A stretch of DNA of 64,000 bases, taken from assembly GCF_000012885.1 (NCBI RefSeq), contig NC_007498.2, positions 2,480,001 to 2,544,000 of the forward strand, in the 5' to 3' direction. The position numbers and the translations under genes were made by a program. The stretch is from Syntrophotalea carbinolica DSM 2380 (GTDB lineage Bacteria; Desulfobacterota; Desulfuromonadia; Desulfuromonadales; Syntrophotaleaceae). The notes beneath the pieces are model-generated. The model had not been told where the DNA came from. It searched no databases and saw only the letters and a list, made by a program, of their open reading frames with translations. Position 1 is the first letter of the stretch. Every line of letters starts with the position of its first letter. This document shows, one piece after another, positions 25,594 to 35,329 of the stretch.

Positions 25594-27756
25594 TCAACAC
25601 TTCTTTTTACTGCGCCGGCGACCGGCAGTGGCTGATGCCATATCGGTCCGCATCCCTTGCAGTTCAAAATCGAGCTCTCTGCGCTCCAGGTTTACTTTCA
25701 CAAGTTGTACCGTCACCACCTCGCCGATACGAAAAATTTTTCGGCGTCGCTGACCTACCAGACGATGCAACTCCTCGTCAAATTCATAATAATCGTCAGT
25801 CAAGGTGGCAACATGCACCAGACCTTCGACAAAAACATCCTTGAGTTCAACAAATATCCCGAAAGGCTGTACATCGGCCACGCACGCATCGAAGACCTGT
25901 CCAACTTTATCGGCCATGAACTGGCACCGTCTAAGTGCTACGATGTCCCGTTCAGCTTCCATGGCGCGCCGCTCTTTTTGAGAGGTAAGGTCACCAAGTT
26001 CTTCAAGGTTGACCGTTGCAGAGGATCTCTTTGAAGTCGACAGTGCCCTGCTCAAAATACGATGCACAACCAGGTCGGGATAACGCCGGATAGGTGACGT
26101 AAAGTGGCAGTAGCAGTCGGAAGCAAGGCCGAAATGTCCGAGATTATCGGAACTGTAACGCGCCTGCTTCATGCTTCGCAGCAAAAACTGGTTGACCATG
26201 CGTTCTTCGGGACGATCACGAACCGTTTCAAGCACTCCCTGCAACACGGTCGGCGATACGGAATCGTCAGTCACCACCAGGCCAATGTTCAAATGGGCAA
26301 GAAACGTCTGAAAAGCGAAAAGTTTCTCCACTTCCGGAGATTCATGTATCCGGTAAAGCAGAGGGATATTTCTATCCGACAAAAACTTGGCCACAGCTTC
26401 ATTGGCGGCCAACATGAACTCTTCGATCAAACGATGAGCCACCGTACGTTCGGCACGCAAGATCTGATCGGGCCGCCCCTGGAGATCGAGAACGATTTCC
26501 GGCTCCGGCAAATCAAAGTCGAGGCTGCCCCGGCGAAAACGCATGGCCTGCAATCGTGAGGCGAGTTCGGACATATGATGCAGCTGGGAAATCAGCGGAT
26601 CCGACAAAGCGGGGTTATGAATTGCCCCCGCGGCCAACACATCGGCCACCTCACGATACGTCAACCGTGCCTTGCTGCATATGACCGCATGAAAAAAGCG
26701 GCTTTCCAGCATGACTCCCTGTTTATCAAAAAGCATCTCGGCAGTCAGTACCAGGCGGTCAACGCCGGGATTCAGCGAACAGATGCCGTTACTCAGCGCC
26801 TCGGGCAGCATCGGCAAACAACTGCCGGGGAAATAAACACTCGTTCCGCGCTCTTTGGCATCCCGGTCAATAGGACTGTCAGGTGCAACGTAGTGACCGA
26901 CATCGGCGATAGCCACCCACAGCCGCATGCAACCACCGGGTTCCCGGCTGACGGCCACCGCATCATCAAAATCCTTCGCGGTCTCTCCGTCGATGGTCAC
27001 GAACAGCGTGCTGCGCAGATCCTCGCGACCGGCGAGGTCTTCCTCCCTAACCACCGGGGCGATGGATCGTGCCTGCTCCAGGGTTGCGGTGGAAAACTCG
27101 CGGGGGAGATTGAATTTATAGGCAGCAGCCAGGATTTCTACTTGAGGATCGGCAGGATCTCCAAGCACCTCAACCATGACACCCCGGGGGGGCTCCCGAC
27201 GGCCAGGGTACTGTGCAATGGACACAACAACAAGATCCCCGGCATGAGCATCGCCTGGCGCCGGGGACAAAAGCATTATGCCATGGGAAAGCGCTGGATC
27301 GCTGGGCAACACCATGCCGTATCCATGTCCGGGACGATACGTGCCAACGATCGTTTGATGGGCCCGGGACAGTACCCGAAGAACTCGCCCCTCGTATCCG
27401 CCTCGGGAAGAACGCTGGACACGAACGGCGACACGATCCCCATCCATGACTTCCCGCATATACCTGGCCGGTATAAACACATCGGCTTGACCGGCAGCTT
27501 CGGGAATGACAAAGCCATACCCCTGCCGGTGCACCGACACTTTGCCGACAACCATTTCGCTCGACCTGGGCAAAGAAAAGAGTCCTTTTCTAACCCGCCG
27601 CACCAATCCCTCATCGGCCAGGGAATCCAGCATGCGCAACGCATGCTGACGCTGATCTCGCGAAAGCTGGAATTGTGAAACGATCTGCCGTCCGGATAGT
27701 GGCTTCCCCCGGTTTTGACTCAATAGTTTCAAGAGATCATCGGGCGTCAGATTCAT
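25594..27756 (-). CDS. rnr: Ribonuclease R
   Basis: A 720-residue processive 3'-5' exoribonuclease that degrades structured RNA. Domain order: N-terminal winged helix (LSGRQIVSQFQLSRDQRQHALRML), cold-shock domains (GYGFVIPEAAGQADVFIPA; HGYGMVLPSD), the RNB catalytic domain with the acidic cluster DGETAKDFDDAVAV and PIDRDAKERGTSVYFPG, ITSP-type segment HFTSPIRRYPDLVVHR, then an S1 domain (FDACVADVQPFGIFVELKDVFVEGLVHV). The tail is short and basic. First gene of an rnr-ribF-aroE operon, behind a terminator that isolates it from the DUF1015 gene. Confidence 0.95.
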   Translation of the reverse strand: MNLTPDDLLKLLSQNRGKPLSGRQIVSQFQLSRDQRQHALRMLDSLADEGLVRRVRKGLFSLPRSSEMVVGKVSVHRQGYGFVIPEAAGQADVFIPARYMREVMDGDRVAVRVQRSSRGGYEGRVLRVLSRAHQTIVGTYRPGHGYGMVLPSDPALSHGIMLLSPAPGDAHAGDLVVVSIAQYPGRREPPRGVMVEVLGDPADPQVEILAAAYKFNLPREFSTATLEQARSIAPVVREEDLAGREDLRSTLFVTIDGETAKDFDDAVAVSREPGGCMRLWVAIADVGHYVAPDSPIDRDAKERGTSVYFPGSCLPMLPEALSNGICSLNPGVDRLVLTAEMLFDKQGVMLESRFFHAVICSKARLTYREVADVLAAGAIHNPALSDPLISQLHHMSELASRLQAMRFRRGSLDFDLPEPEIVLDLQGRPDQILRAERTVAHRLIEEFMLAANEAVAKFLSDRNIPLLYRIHESPEVEKLFAFQTFLAHLNIGLVVTDDSVSPTVLQGVLETVRDRPEERMVNQFLLRSMKQARYSSDNLGHFGLASDCYCHFTSPIRRYPDLVVHRILSRALSTSKRSSATVNLEELGDLTSQKERRAMEAERDIVALRRCQFMADKVGQVFDACVADVQPFGIFVELKDVFVEGLVHVATLTDDYYEFDEELHRLVGQRRRKIFRIGEVVTVQLVKVNLERRELDFELQGMRTDMASATAGRRRSKKKC

Positions 27757-27780
27757 AACCTAAAAACCTTTATCTTCTAC

Positions 27781-27810
27781 AAAAAAAGAAGCAGCAGAGT
27801 TTCCCTGCTA
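27781..27810 (-). terminator. Intrinsic terminator after the DUF1015 gene
   Basis: On the minus strand AGCAG pairs with CTGCT across a short loop (GGGAAACT) and is followed by TTC and seven T residues. It lies between the DUF1015 stop and the rnr start. Confidence 0.65.
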
Positions 27811-27835
27811 CGCCCCGCCCCTTTCGTCAATCGAC

Positions 27836-29185
27836 TCAATCCTCAACCATCTCGTCACGAGCAATCTGATTTATCACCAGACCACTGAGCAGCTTGGGAT
27901 AAAAATAAGTCGATTTCTGCGGCATTTTTTCGCCGGCATTGGCCACATCCCGGACCTGGGTCATTCGTGTGGAGTTCATCAGGAACGCCATTTGATACTG
28001 TCCCGATTGTACCAGAGAGAACGGCTCGTCAAAATTTTTAATGTATTTAAGGTTGGTCTGCTGTTCCTGGGCTTCCGGGGTTATATGAAGCATCTTTTCC
28101 AAGACCAGGCGGTGCAGTATCGACACATCGAGAGTGCGCAGTGCCTTGGAAGCCTTTTCATCAAAAAAAGCGTCCATGCAGTGTTCATCCTTGAGGGTTA
28201 GAAAGTATGTAGTCCGTCCGCCCGCAAAAAGCCCCACAGAGGGTCGGGCCTCCCCTTTTTTCTGAAGGATGTTACGCACCTCGCGCCTGGATTCGGCATC
28301 ATTCGGATCCATGGAGTGAGCCTCGACCTCAAAATAATCGCTTAATTCGGAAAGAAACGGTTCCAACCTGAAAGATTGCAATCCATACACCAGGCGATGC
28401 GTGGGAAAGATCAACATCCCCTGGTCTTCCATGTTGGCAAAGTACATCAAAACGTAATTAAACAGTTCCTTGCCGCTGAAATCGTCGCACTGTCCCCGCC
28501 TGAAATCGCGGTAATTCAAAGCGGTCTCGTAACGATGGTGACCATCGGCAATAAATACAGGTTTGTTTTCCAGTAATTCGCAGACCTTTTGAATAACGGT
28601 GTCGTCAGTCACTTGCCATAAACGGTGTATGACCCCGTCGTCATCGGTGACTTCAAGATCGGGAGTCCGCTTTTTCAATTCCCAGGTCAGGGCCTCCTGC
28701 ACGCAACATGGATCGGAATACAGACCGAAAATGGGGCTGAAGTTGGCTTCGCAGGCTTTGGTCAACTGCAACCGATCAGCCTTGGGGCCAGAGAGGGTTT
28801 TTTCATGGGGTTTGACCATGCCGGTTGCAAAATCCTCCAGGCGCGCCAGAGCCATGAATCCTTTGCGCACCACCGCCCCCAATCCCTCGGCCTGATATTC
28901 CTCATCGTAGAGATAAATGGATGGCTGCATATCCCTGACGAGAATATCGTCCGTCATCCACTGCCGAAACAAACCTGCCGCACGCACATAACGGTTACAG
29001 CCCTCGTTATCGCCCTCTTCGATTTTGCCCAAAATAAGGCGAACCAGGTTAAACGGACTGCGCTGATACAACTCCTCCTGCAACTGCGAAGAAATGACAT
29101 CATACGGTGGTGCCGTAACGCGGGTAGGATCCTGGATTTTCTCAAGATTATAGCGAACGGCCCTGAACGGAGCGATCTTTGCCAT
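27836..29185 (-). CDS. DUF1015 family protein
   Basis: A 449-residue protein of the widespread DUF1015 family, of unknown biochemical function. Recognised by the opening APFRAVRYNLEKIQDPTRVTAPPYDVIS, the central KPHEKTLSGPKADRLQLTKACEANFSPIFGLYSDP, and FIADGHHRYETALNYRDF. The HHRYETAL segment resembles conserved catalytic-looking residues across the family. No signal peptide or membrane helix is seen. In other bacteria members often lie near serine biosynthesis genes (serA/serC); here it stands alone between terminators, with its own AAGGGAG site. Function is not assigned. Confidence 0.85.
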   Translation of the reverse strand: MAKIAPFRAVRYNLEKIQDPTRVTAPPYDVISSQLQEELYQRSPFNLVRLILGKIEEGDNEGCNRYVRAAGLFRQWMTDDILVRDMQPSIYLYDEEYQAEGLGAVVRKGFMALARLEDFATGMVKPHEKTLSGPKADRLQLTKACEANFSPIFGLYSDPCCVQEALTWELKKRTPDLEVTDDDGVIHRLWQVTDDTVIQKVCELLENKPVFIADGHHRYETALNYRDFRRGQCDDFSGKELFNYVLMYFANMEDQGMLIFPTHRLVYGLQSFRLEPFLSELSDYFEVEAHSMDPNDAESRREVRNILQKKGEARPSVGLFAGGRTTYFLTLKDEHCMDAFFDEKASKALRTLDVSILHRLVLEKMLHITPEAQEQQTNLKYIKNFDEPFSLVQSGQYQMAFLMNSTRMTQVRDVANAGEKMPQKSTYFYPKLLSGLVINQIARDEMVED

Positions 29186-29316
29186 ACGTCGAGACTCCCT
29201 TGCGGTTGGTTTTACCAGCAGATTAAATACTTAACTATACGCAAGGGGCCATGGAAGGCGCAAGGGAAATCCTGCCTATAATCCTGGTCACCTAATATCC
29301 GCTACTATGCAACAAA

Positions 29317-29353
29317 AAAGACCTGGTCGGCAATAATTGCCGACCAGGTCTTT
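29317..29353. terminator. Strong bidirectional terminator after pilE
   Basis: A near-perfect 16-bp stem (AAAGACCTGGTCGGCAA with its complement) closes on a 3-4 base loop and is flanked by T runs in the minus direction. It ends the minor-pilin operon, whose last gene pilE stops at 29412. Confidence 0.9.
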
Positions 29354-29411
29354 AGAAGATAATCTTTTCAACCTTATTTAAAAAAGAGCTTAAAAAAACC
29401 CAGCCTCCTAA

Positions 29412-29828
29412 TCACCAGCATCCTGCCTGCGCTGCATTTCTTGCCCCGGCCTGATTGATCGACATAGTCCCACAGTCATCCCCGGCCTGTCCTGCCTGCG
29501 GTACAGCCTCGAGGATAAAAGATGTCGCATCCGGAGCACCGCCTGCCTGAAAATGAAAACGATAACGTCGGGACTCAATTTCGTTAGCATTGATAATTGT
29601 CACTCCGGTAACCATGTCCTGCACATCGAGACCCGCATATGTATTATTACGGGTATAATGACGTTCCAAACGTTGGGCCATCTCCGTAAGAAGACCTTTT
29701 GCAGCAGCACGGTTAGTTCGCAGAATATGTTGATTGTAAATCGGTACGGCGATAGCACTCAAAATGCCGATAATCGCAACCGTCACCAACAGTTCGATCA
29801 AACTGAAACCACTCTCTTTTGTTTTCAT
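29412..29828 (-). CDS. pilE: PilE-type minor pilin
   Basis: A 138-residue prepilin with a 7-residue leader ending in Gly before FSLIELLVTVAIIGILSAIAVPIYNQHILRTNRA, Glu5 present. The body fits the PilE family: AAAKGLLTEMAQRLERHYTRNNTYAGL, RYRFHFQ, AVPQAGQAGDDCGTMSINQAG, ending Ala-Gly-Cys-Trp. The two cysteines near the C-terminus (DDCGTM and GCW) are the usual disulphide loop. It is the last gene of the fimT-pilV-pilW-pilX-pilY1-pilE operon and should form part of the pilus-tip initiation complex. Confidence 0.88.
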   Translation of the reverse strand: MKTKESGFSLIELLVTVAIIGILSAIAVPIYNQHILRTNRAAAKGLLTEMAQRLERHYTRNNTYAGLDVQDMVTGVTIINANEIESRRYRFHFQAGGAPDATSFILEAVPQAGQAGDDCGTMSINQAGARNAAQAGCW

Positions 29829-29877
29829 TATCTACTCCGTAGATCCGTTATTCAATTGGCATCTAAAACCCCAGTGA

Positions 29878-32800
29878 TCATCGTATCTGTCGCCAGGATG
29901 AGCGTCCCAGGAAACTACCGTCACCGGGTTTTTCCGTTGTCGTTTCGATAGTACCGGAGGAGGTACTCGACAATTTGTATTCCTTCGTTCCCGCAGAAAT
30001 TACACCGGGGGTCGTAATGATGCCGCTTTGAGAACGTTTTCCGCTGACCGGAACTTTAACTTCTTTGCCATCGATCTCCACGGTAACATAATCCCCTTCG
30101 TCAAATAGATCATCACCATCGAGATCAAAAACGCTGTAGGTAACCCGTCCTCCGGTGAGGGGATCTACCTCATACAACCAACCGGTCCCGCCGAATTCGC
30201 AAGGATTTCCTGACGGTACAACCGAAGTGTAAACCAGATGATCGCCAATCAACAACGGCGAATCGACGACCCTTTCGCCTTCCGCACCGTTTATCGGGGA
30301 AACCATATCCATGTACCAGCCTTTCACATCGGAACCGTAGACCACATCGTAGTCCGAAATAACCCGGAGATCGTAATCGAAGGCATTGAGCTCTACAAGA
30401 ATGGATTGTTCCACGAGAACGCTACGATCAGTTTCAGCGATCTGAGCGTTGTTATCACGGCTGTCTCGAATACCGTAAAAACTTTGTACCGGCGGATTTG
30501 TCCCCACCACATTATCAAACTTTTCAAAATATTGCCCGGTACCAAAATAGACCATGACCTCGACACTATTTCCATTCGGACCGTATCCTACATTGGGCCG
30601 ACTGGTAATCGGCTGAATTTCCCCCGAGGGTCCCTTGGCTGTAAATAAAGGCATATAAGTACTGCCCTTTTTTAGAGCAATCACCCAACTATTGATATTG
30701 GTTGCACTGACATCAAATTTCCACATATTGCCATGCAGGTCGCCGGCATATATGGCATCAACGATACGGTCCCCGTCATAATCAACAGGCGCTGGGGTCG
30801 CTAAACCATTCGGTTGAGCCGAACTCCCGGTGCCTGTATCGATCTTTTTGATCAAAGCTCCCGTCTCCAGATCGACGATATAAAGGGCAGCTGTATAGTT
30901 AGTACTGTTGTAGCCATTACCGAACACGGCAGCCCATCTACCGTTGGCCATGCGGACGATATAGGCCTGGCCGATAGTATAGCCTAGATCCGTATCGGCG
31001 TATTCCCACAGGATGTTATCTTCGGTAAAGCTGTCCGGTTCGGTAACATCGAGAGCGAAAACCGACTTACCACCCGCACCCAACGTGCCGACGAGAACGG
31101 TTCTCCATTCTGGAATACTATCACCGGAAATATCGATATAGGCATCGGTCGCCCGGGGGGAGCCGTCGACATACATTTGGTGTTCGTAAGTCGGATCGGT
31201 AAGGGCGCTCAGATTTGGAAAGACACCGAGAGGAACATAGGCAAACTTCTCTTCCCCGTTTCCGGCATCAAAAGCGTGTAACATACCGTCGTTAGCACCC
31301 ACATACAACATTTTGGGGCGGTTTTGGTAAACGGCCGATTCCCGGTAGCTAAGATAGGTTGACCCTTCCAGATCCGGAAGATCGCCGTAACCATAATTTT
31401 GCGTACCGACAAACCACGGATCCGAATTAACGATATCCCCCAATACACTATCACGATTCCTGAAAGGACCACCGTATTTTTGCTCTTCAGACTGGTCTCC
31501 GCGCAAATAATTCAATCGTTCTTTCCCCAAGCCATCCACTGCGCCCGAACCGTTTTGATTCAGCAGGGCTTGCTGAGTTGTATGCAATTCGGTCGTTGTC
31601 GTCCAGGTAAAAGGAACGCCCTGCGGAGTTCCGGATACATCAGGGTTGAGAGTATAAATATCCCTATTGATGGGCAAGGGCAACAACTCTGCCGCATCCC
31701 AGACAGGCAAACCGACGGAGCCATCTTCGTTCACTGGATAAGCCAGCAACTGTCCGAACCAATCACCGCTCTCAAACCGCGCCTGGTAGATAAGGGTATC
31801 GGTATCGAGCCGGGTAGAGTTGGTTGCGATAGCGGCAGCCGAAGACGTCATCCCAAGAATTTCGCTAAAAGCTTCGGACAATTGGTCTGTAAGGGTCAAG
31901 GCATTGGTAACCAGAAAATAGTTATCCGGTTGTCCATCGCTATCAGCATCCCATTCCCCGTCATCGGGCAACCCATTTTCGTCCAGGTCTTTAAAATTCC
32001 CGTATTTCGCAGCGTACCACAGTGGGTTTTTCAGGAAAAAAGCGGAATTATTCCCCGAAACCTTAAAGGAACGGCTTGCCGTAAGGGGCAACGGTTTATC
32101 ATCGTCCCAGTCAACACCGATAGTCCCCCCGGGAGGAGTGTCGAGAAAATAGTCAGGATCGGAAGCTTCAGTGGTATCCACATCCCGCACTTCGAGATAT
32201 GTCCCGTCCGCTGTAGTCCCGGATATAACATATCCCATGTGCTGAATAATCGACCCAGCGGCATATGTCGATTCCACATTTATTTTTACCGTATCGCTAT
32301 CGATAACTTCATAGGTGTATTCGACTATCGCATCCATATCATGGTCAGCACCCTGTTCAACGTCTTCAAAATTGATACGGAATTTTCCCGACGTTGACGA
32401 CAGGCTTTCGACATAAAAATCGACGATGGAGTTGGTCGGTTGGAACGATCCTTGAGTCGCGTTTATCGAATACCCTCCTACCGATTTGGCAAAAGGGACC
32501 AAGGTTATCGTACTATCACCCACCGGAATCTTGATCTGGGGCAAAGGCGACGCAAGAGCCACGGCAAAGGTAGTCATCTTCTGCTCTTCCTCGGCATCGC
32601 TGATGTCATTTTGATTGGCGAATAGGCTGATACTTCCGGCATAATATCCACCGTGCTTAGTCGGTTCTTCCGGAGCAAGGCCGCGCACGGAACCGAAGCT
32701 TTCGGCCGCTTTCGGAGTCGGCGCCCCATCATACACCGAACCCGATTGCCCAATAAAAATCTTTTGATCCGAGCCGTATTCATGACCCCATATCTTTTGC

Positions 32801-34692
32801 CCCAGAGAATCGACGTCGAGATCACTGACATCACCGGAAAAAGAGTTAAAATAACTCCCGGGCAATTGTCCGGTGTCATAGGAGGGGTTGATATCACTAA
32901 TAATAAGCTGGAAAGGTTTTGCACAATATTCATTATTTCCCTCGGCAAAGGGATCGTCCCAACTCGCCAAAGGCAAGCCCAAGGTAGCATCATCGTTGCC
33001 GCTGGAAGCAATATCAAACGCGGAGGTCGGACTGCCTTTGCCGGAAAAATATCGCACGCCTTCATACATCATCTCGGCAATAGGATTCCCCCACATCCGA
33101 CATTCGCCATCGTTGATGGGGCGAGTAGTGATCCATCCGCAATTTTGATTATAAGTATATCCGGTAGAAAATCCGATGGTTCTCAGCTTATCGATGGTCT
33201 TGACAATGCCATTAACCGAGGTGAATTGACCGGTTTCGGCATCAACCTCATCGGAGAAACTCCCCATTTTTTTGCGCAACACACCACCAGAGGTGTTTTT
33301 TGTATAGGATCCCGTCAACAGACCGAACAACATTTGATCGTCTTCACCATACTCCTGCAACAATCCTGCAGGTTTGTAATGGTCGACACTGCTTGCATCG
33401 GTATATTGGCGGCAATTACTTTCTAACATGCCGCTTTTACACACCTCTACCCGCACGGCATAGTCTGTGATGACGGAGTTGCTGGTGCTCACATCATATA
33501 CCGATTGAATTAACCCGGAATAGGATGCGGCAGGTACAATTTGCCATGAACTTCCGGAATCGGGTCCGGACCACCATAGCTCATAGCTGTCCGAGCCGGA
33601 AGCTTCCTGGTGACGAAATTCCACTTTGTGGTTGCCACTACCCAGGGATATCGTGCCGACACCGGAAGGGGGCACAGTGGAAGAGGCACCGTGTCCACTA
33701 TACCATCCGGTCACCACCGTGCCATCGACAAGGACTTCTACCGCATCGTCCCCGTTAACCGAAAAAGAATAGGTTCCCGCCGTAGATACGACCAGGTAAC
33801 CCTTAAAAACCGTAAGGTAATAATCATCGGAACCAAAGGGGTTTCCACTACCATCGATCAAGGAAACCGATTGAGATCCCTGCAAATGACTCGCAGTAGC
33901 AAATTGATTCACCAGATCTTCATAAGCCGAATGGCTCGCGGGATAACCCGTATAACTGGTACCTGACGATTCGAGACTACTATCGAGAACTGGCTGTTCC
34001 TTGGAAACCCACTCCCAGATGCGATGGCTGCTGTTTGGGAGAACCCTCAGTCGCGGAATAGTATCATCGGCACGCAGAGTCGTATTGCCGAACAAATGAC
34101 GATTACCGCTATCCGGCAGAGCCAGGGGTGTATAATCCTGAATATCATAACCATCGACGGCAACACTGGCGTATTCCTTCCCCCAACTGTGGGCATCCTG
34201 GGGGACATGCGAACGCTCCAGGACTGTTTCAGTGGCGGTATCAACCGAGCGATAACCGCCATAAAGAACTTTTCGCAGAGCATCGATGCGGGCGGTGGTC
34301 AGATAATTGAGGAAATCTCCGCTCCACTCATTCGATCCGGAGCAGGTTTTATCGGCAGAGACACTGCTGGGGTCAAACCTTGCGGGACTCGCCGAGCCAT
34401 CATATTCGTAACACTTGTAAGAATCAAAATAACCGAAATATTCGATGGCGGGATCGTAGCGGATATCCAATTTACCATCGTTATTGAGATCCGATGCATC
34501 GTTGTAGGCTTCGTAATACAGCTTATGATCCCGCCCCATAACAATCAGATTCAGGGGAGGAACCTCCTGGGTCAAAAACAGGGGGGACTGGGCAACCTCA
34601 CCGGCAACGGCAGACGTTGTCATACCTGCAACCCAAAGTACCAAGAGTCCCTCAAAAAGCAATGTTTGCCATTTATTTACAGTGAATCTCAT
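29878..34692 (-). CDS. pilY1: PilY1-family pilus tip protein with PA14-like insertion
   Basis: A very large exported protein of 1604 residues. It has a signal peptide (LLFEGLLVLWVAGMTTSAVA) and an N-terminal region with a calcium-type motif (DLNNDGKLD, about residue 70). A PA14-like beta domain follows at about residues 285-390 (DDYYLTVFKGYLVV, GTYSFSVNGDDAVEVLVDG, HKVEFRHQEASGSDSYELWWSG). The C-terminal half is a Neisseria PilC/PilY1-type beta-propeller (KMLYVGANDGMLHAFDAGNG, GSPRATDAYID, DYDGDRIVDAIYAGDLHGNMWKFD). A calcium-loop-like DLDGDDLFDEGD lies near the end. The start at 34692 has GAGGAG upstream. No vWA domain with MIDAS motif was recognised. Expected role: tip adhesin and regulator of extension and retraction. 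Confidence 0.9.
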   Translation of the reverse strand: MRFTVNKWQTLLFEGLLVLWVAGMTTSAVAGEVAQSPLFLTQEVPPLNLIVMGRDHKLYYEAYNDASDLNNDGKLDIRYDPAIEYFGYFDSYKCYEYDGSASPARFDPSSVSADKTCSGSNEWSGDFLNYLTTARIDALRKVLYGGYRSVDTATETVLERSHVPQDAHSWGKEYASVAVDGYDIQDYTPLALPDSGNRHLFGNTTLRADDTIPRLRVLPNSSHRIWEWVSKEQPVLDSSLESSGTSYTGYPASHSAYEDLVNQFATASHLQGSQSVSLIDGSGNPFGSDDYYLTVFKGYLVVSTAGTYSFSVNGDDAVEVLVDGTVVTGWYSGHGASSTVPPSGVGTISLGSGNHKVEFRHQEASGSDSYELWWSGPDSGSSWQIVPAASYSGLIQSVYDVSTSNSVITDYAVRVEVCKSGMLESNCRQYTDASSVDHYKPAGLLQEYGEDDQMLFGLLTGSYTKNTSGGVLRKKMGSFSDEVDAETGQFTSVNGIVKTIDKLRTIGFSTGYTYNQNCGWITTRPINDGECRMWGNPIAEMMYEGVRYFSGKGSPTSAFDIASSGNDDATLGLPLASWDDPFAEGNNEYCAKPFQLIISDINPSYDTGQLPGSYFNSFSGDVSDLDVDSLGQKIWGHEYGSDQKIFIGQSGSVYDGAPTPKAAESFGSVRGLAPEEPTKHGGYYAGSISLFANQNDISDAEEEQKMTTFAVALASPLPQIKIPVGDSTITLVPFAKSVGGYSINATQGSFQPTNSIVDFYVESLSSTSGKFRINFEDVEQGADHDMDAIVEYTYEVIDSDTVKINVESTYAAGSIIQHMGYVISGTTADGTYLEVRDVDTTEASDPDYFLDTPPGGTIGVDWDDDKPLPLTASRSFKVSGNNSAFFLKNPLWYAAKYGNFKDLDENGLPDDGEWDADSDGQPDNYFLVTNALTLTDQLSEAFSEILGMTSSAAAIATNSTRLDTDTLIYQARFESGDWFGQLLAYPVNEDGSVGLPVWDAAELLPLPINRDIYTLNPDVSGTPQGVPFTWTTTTELHTTQQALLNQNGSGAVDGLGKERLNYLRGDQSEEQKYGGPFRNRDSVLGDIVNSDPWFVGTQNYGYGDLPDLEGSTYLSYRESAVYQNRPKMLYVGANDGMLHAFDAGNGEEKFAYVPLGVFPNLSALTDPTYEHQMYVDGSPRATDAYIDISGDSIPEWRTVLVGTLGAGGKSVFALDVTEPDSFTEDNILWEYADTDLGYTIGQAYIVRMANGRWAAVFGNGYNSTNYTAALYIVDLETGALIKKIDTGTGSSAQPNGLATPAPVDYDGDRIVDAIYAGDLHGNMWKFDVSATNINSWVIALKKGSTYMPLFTAKGPSGEIQPITSRPNVGYGPNGNSVEVMVYFGTGQYFEKFDNVVGTNPPVQSFYGIRDSRDNNAQIAETDRSVLVEQSILVELNAFDYDLRVISDYDVVYGSDVKGWYMDMVSPINGAEGERVVDSPLLIGDHLVYTSVVPSGNPCEFGGTGWLYEVDPLTGGRVTYSVFDLDGDDLFDEGDYVTVEIDGKEVKVPVSGKRSQSGIITTPGVISAGTKEYKLSSTSSGTIETTTEKPGDGSFLGRSSWRQIR

Positions 34693-34768
34693 CGCATATC
34701 TCCTCTGCTCCGATAACACGGACCGCCCATCGATCCCTATCCGCAGATGCTATACATAATCCTTCGGT

Positions 34769-35305
34769 CTATTTTTTAAATGTGGTCTGCAGTATAACCG
34801 TCGCAGTGGAGGCACCACCCACCCCGCGGGCGGTCACTCTATAGACCCGGTTGTCGGCAACCGCCTCACCTGCAACCAGCGATCGGTTGTTGCCGGTTTC
34901 AAGTTCTCCGAGATCCTCGACAATATACCGGGGTTGCTCCGCAACTCCATCGATAGTATTGGCCCCGGAAATAATACGGGAATCATTTTCATCCCAATTG
35001 ATAAGTTCCCAACGGGCCGTTGTCCCGGCGGTGGTCGGCTGATAGAGACCACCGCTCCCGTTAAAAGACGGAAGAGCCGCACTCTCCAGATAATATTCGG
35101 CGTCGCGCAATGCGGCTTCGGCAGCCTGGAACGCTAAGTTGCGATTGCTCATATTGCCGGCCATGCGTTCTTCCAGAACGCTGCCCTGCATCCCCGCCAG
35201 GGCAAGTAGCGACAGAACCAGCAAAATAACCAGACTGGTAACGAGAGCCGCACCTTTCTCGCTTTTTCCGGAACCAACATTCAATGGTTGAACATATTTT
35301 CTCAT
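34769..35305 (-). CDS. pilX: PilX-type minor pilin assembly protein
   Basis: A 178-residue protein with a hydrophobic N-terminal helix preceded by a charged leader: GSGKSEKGAALVTSLVILLVLSLLALAGMQGSVLEERMAGN. It lacks a Phe/Glu5 prepilin site; the GAALVTSLVILLVLSLL pattern with the following ERMAGNMSNRNLAFQAAEAALRDAE is diagnostic of PilX. The C-terminal part ends ARGVGGASTATVILQTTFKK, another PilX trait. It sits between pilW and pilY1 in the usual order and should join the tip complex that primes pilus assembly. Confidence 0.88.
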   Translation of the reverse strand: MRKYVQPLNVGSGKSEKGAALVTSLVILLVLSLLALAGMQGSVLEERMAGNMSNRNLAFQAAEAALRDAEYYLESAALPSFNGSGGLYQPTTAGTTARWELINWDENDSRIISGANTIDGVAEQPRYIVEDLGELETGNNRSLVAGEAVADNRVYRVTARGVGGASTATVILQTTFKK

Positions 35306-35329
35306 TTATTAATCAACCTTTCGGTATTA

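Noticed and set aside
26575-27678. 367-codon frame antisense to rnr
   Set aside because: Shadow of ribonuclease R, whose domains are all present on the other strand.
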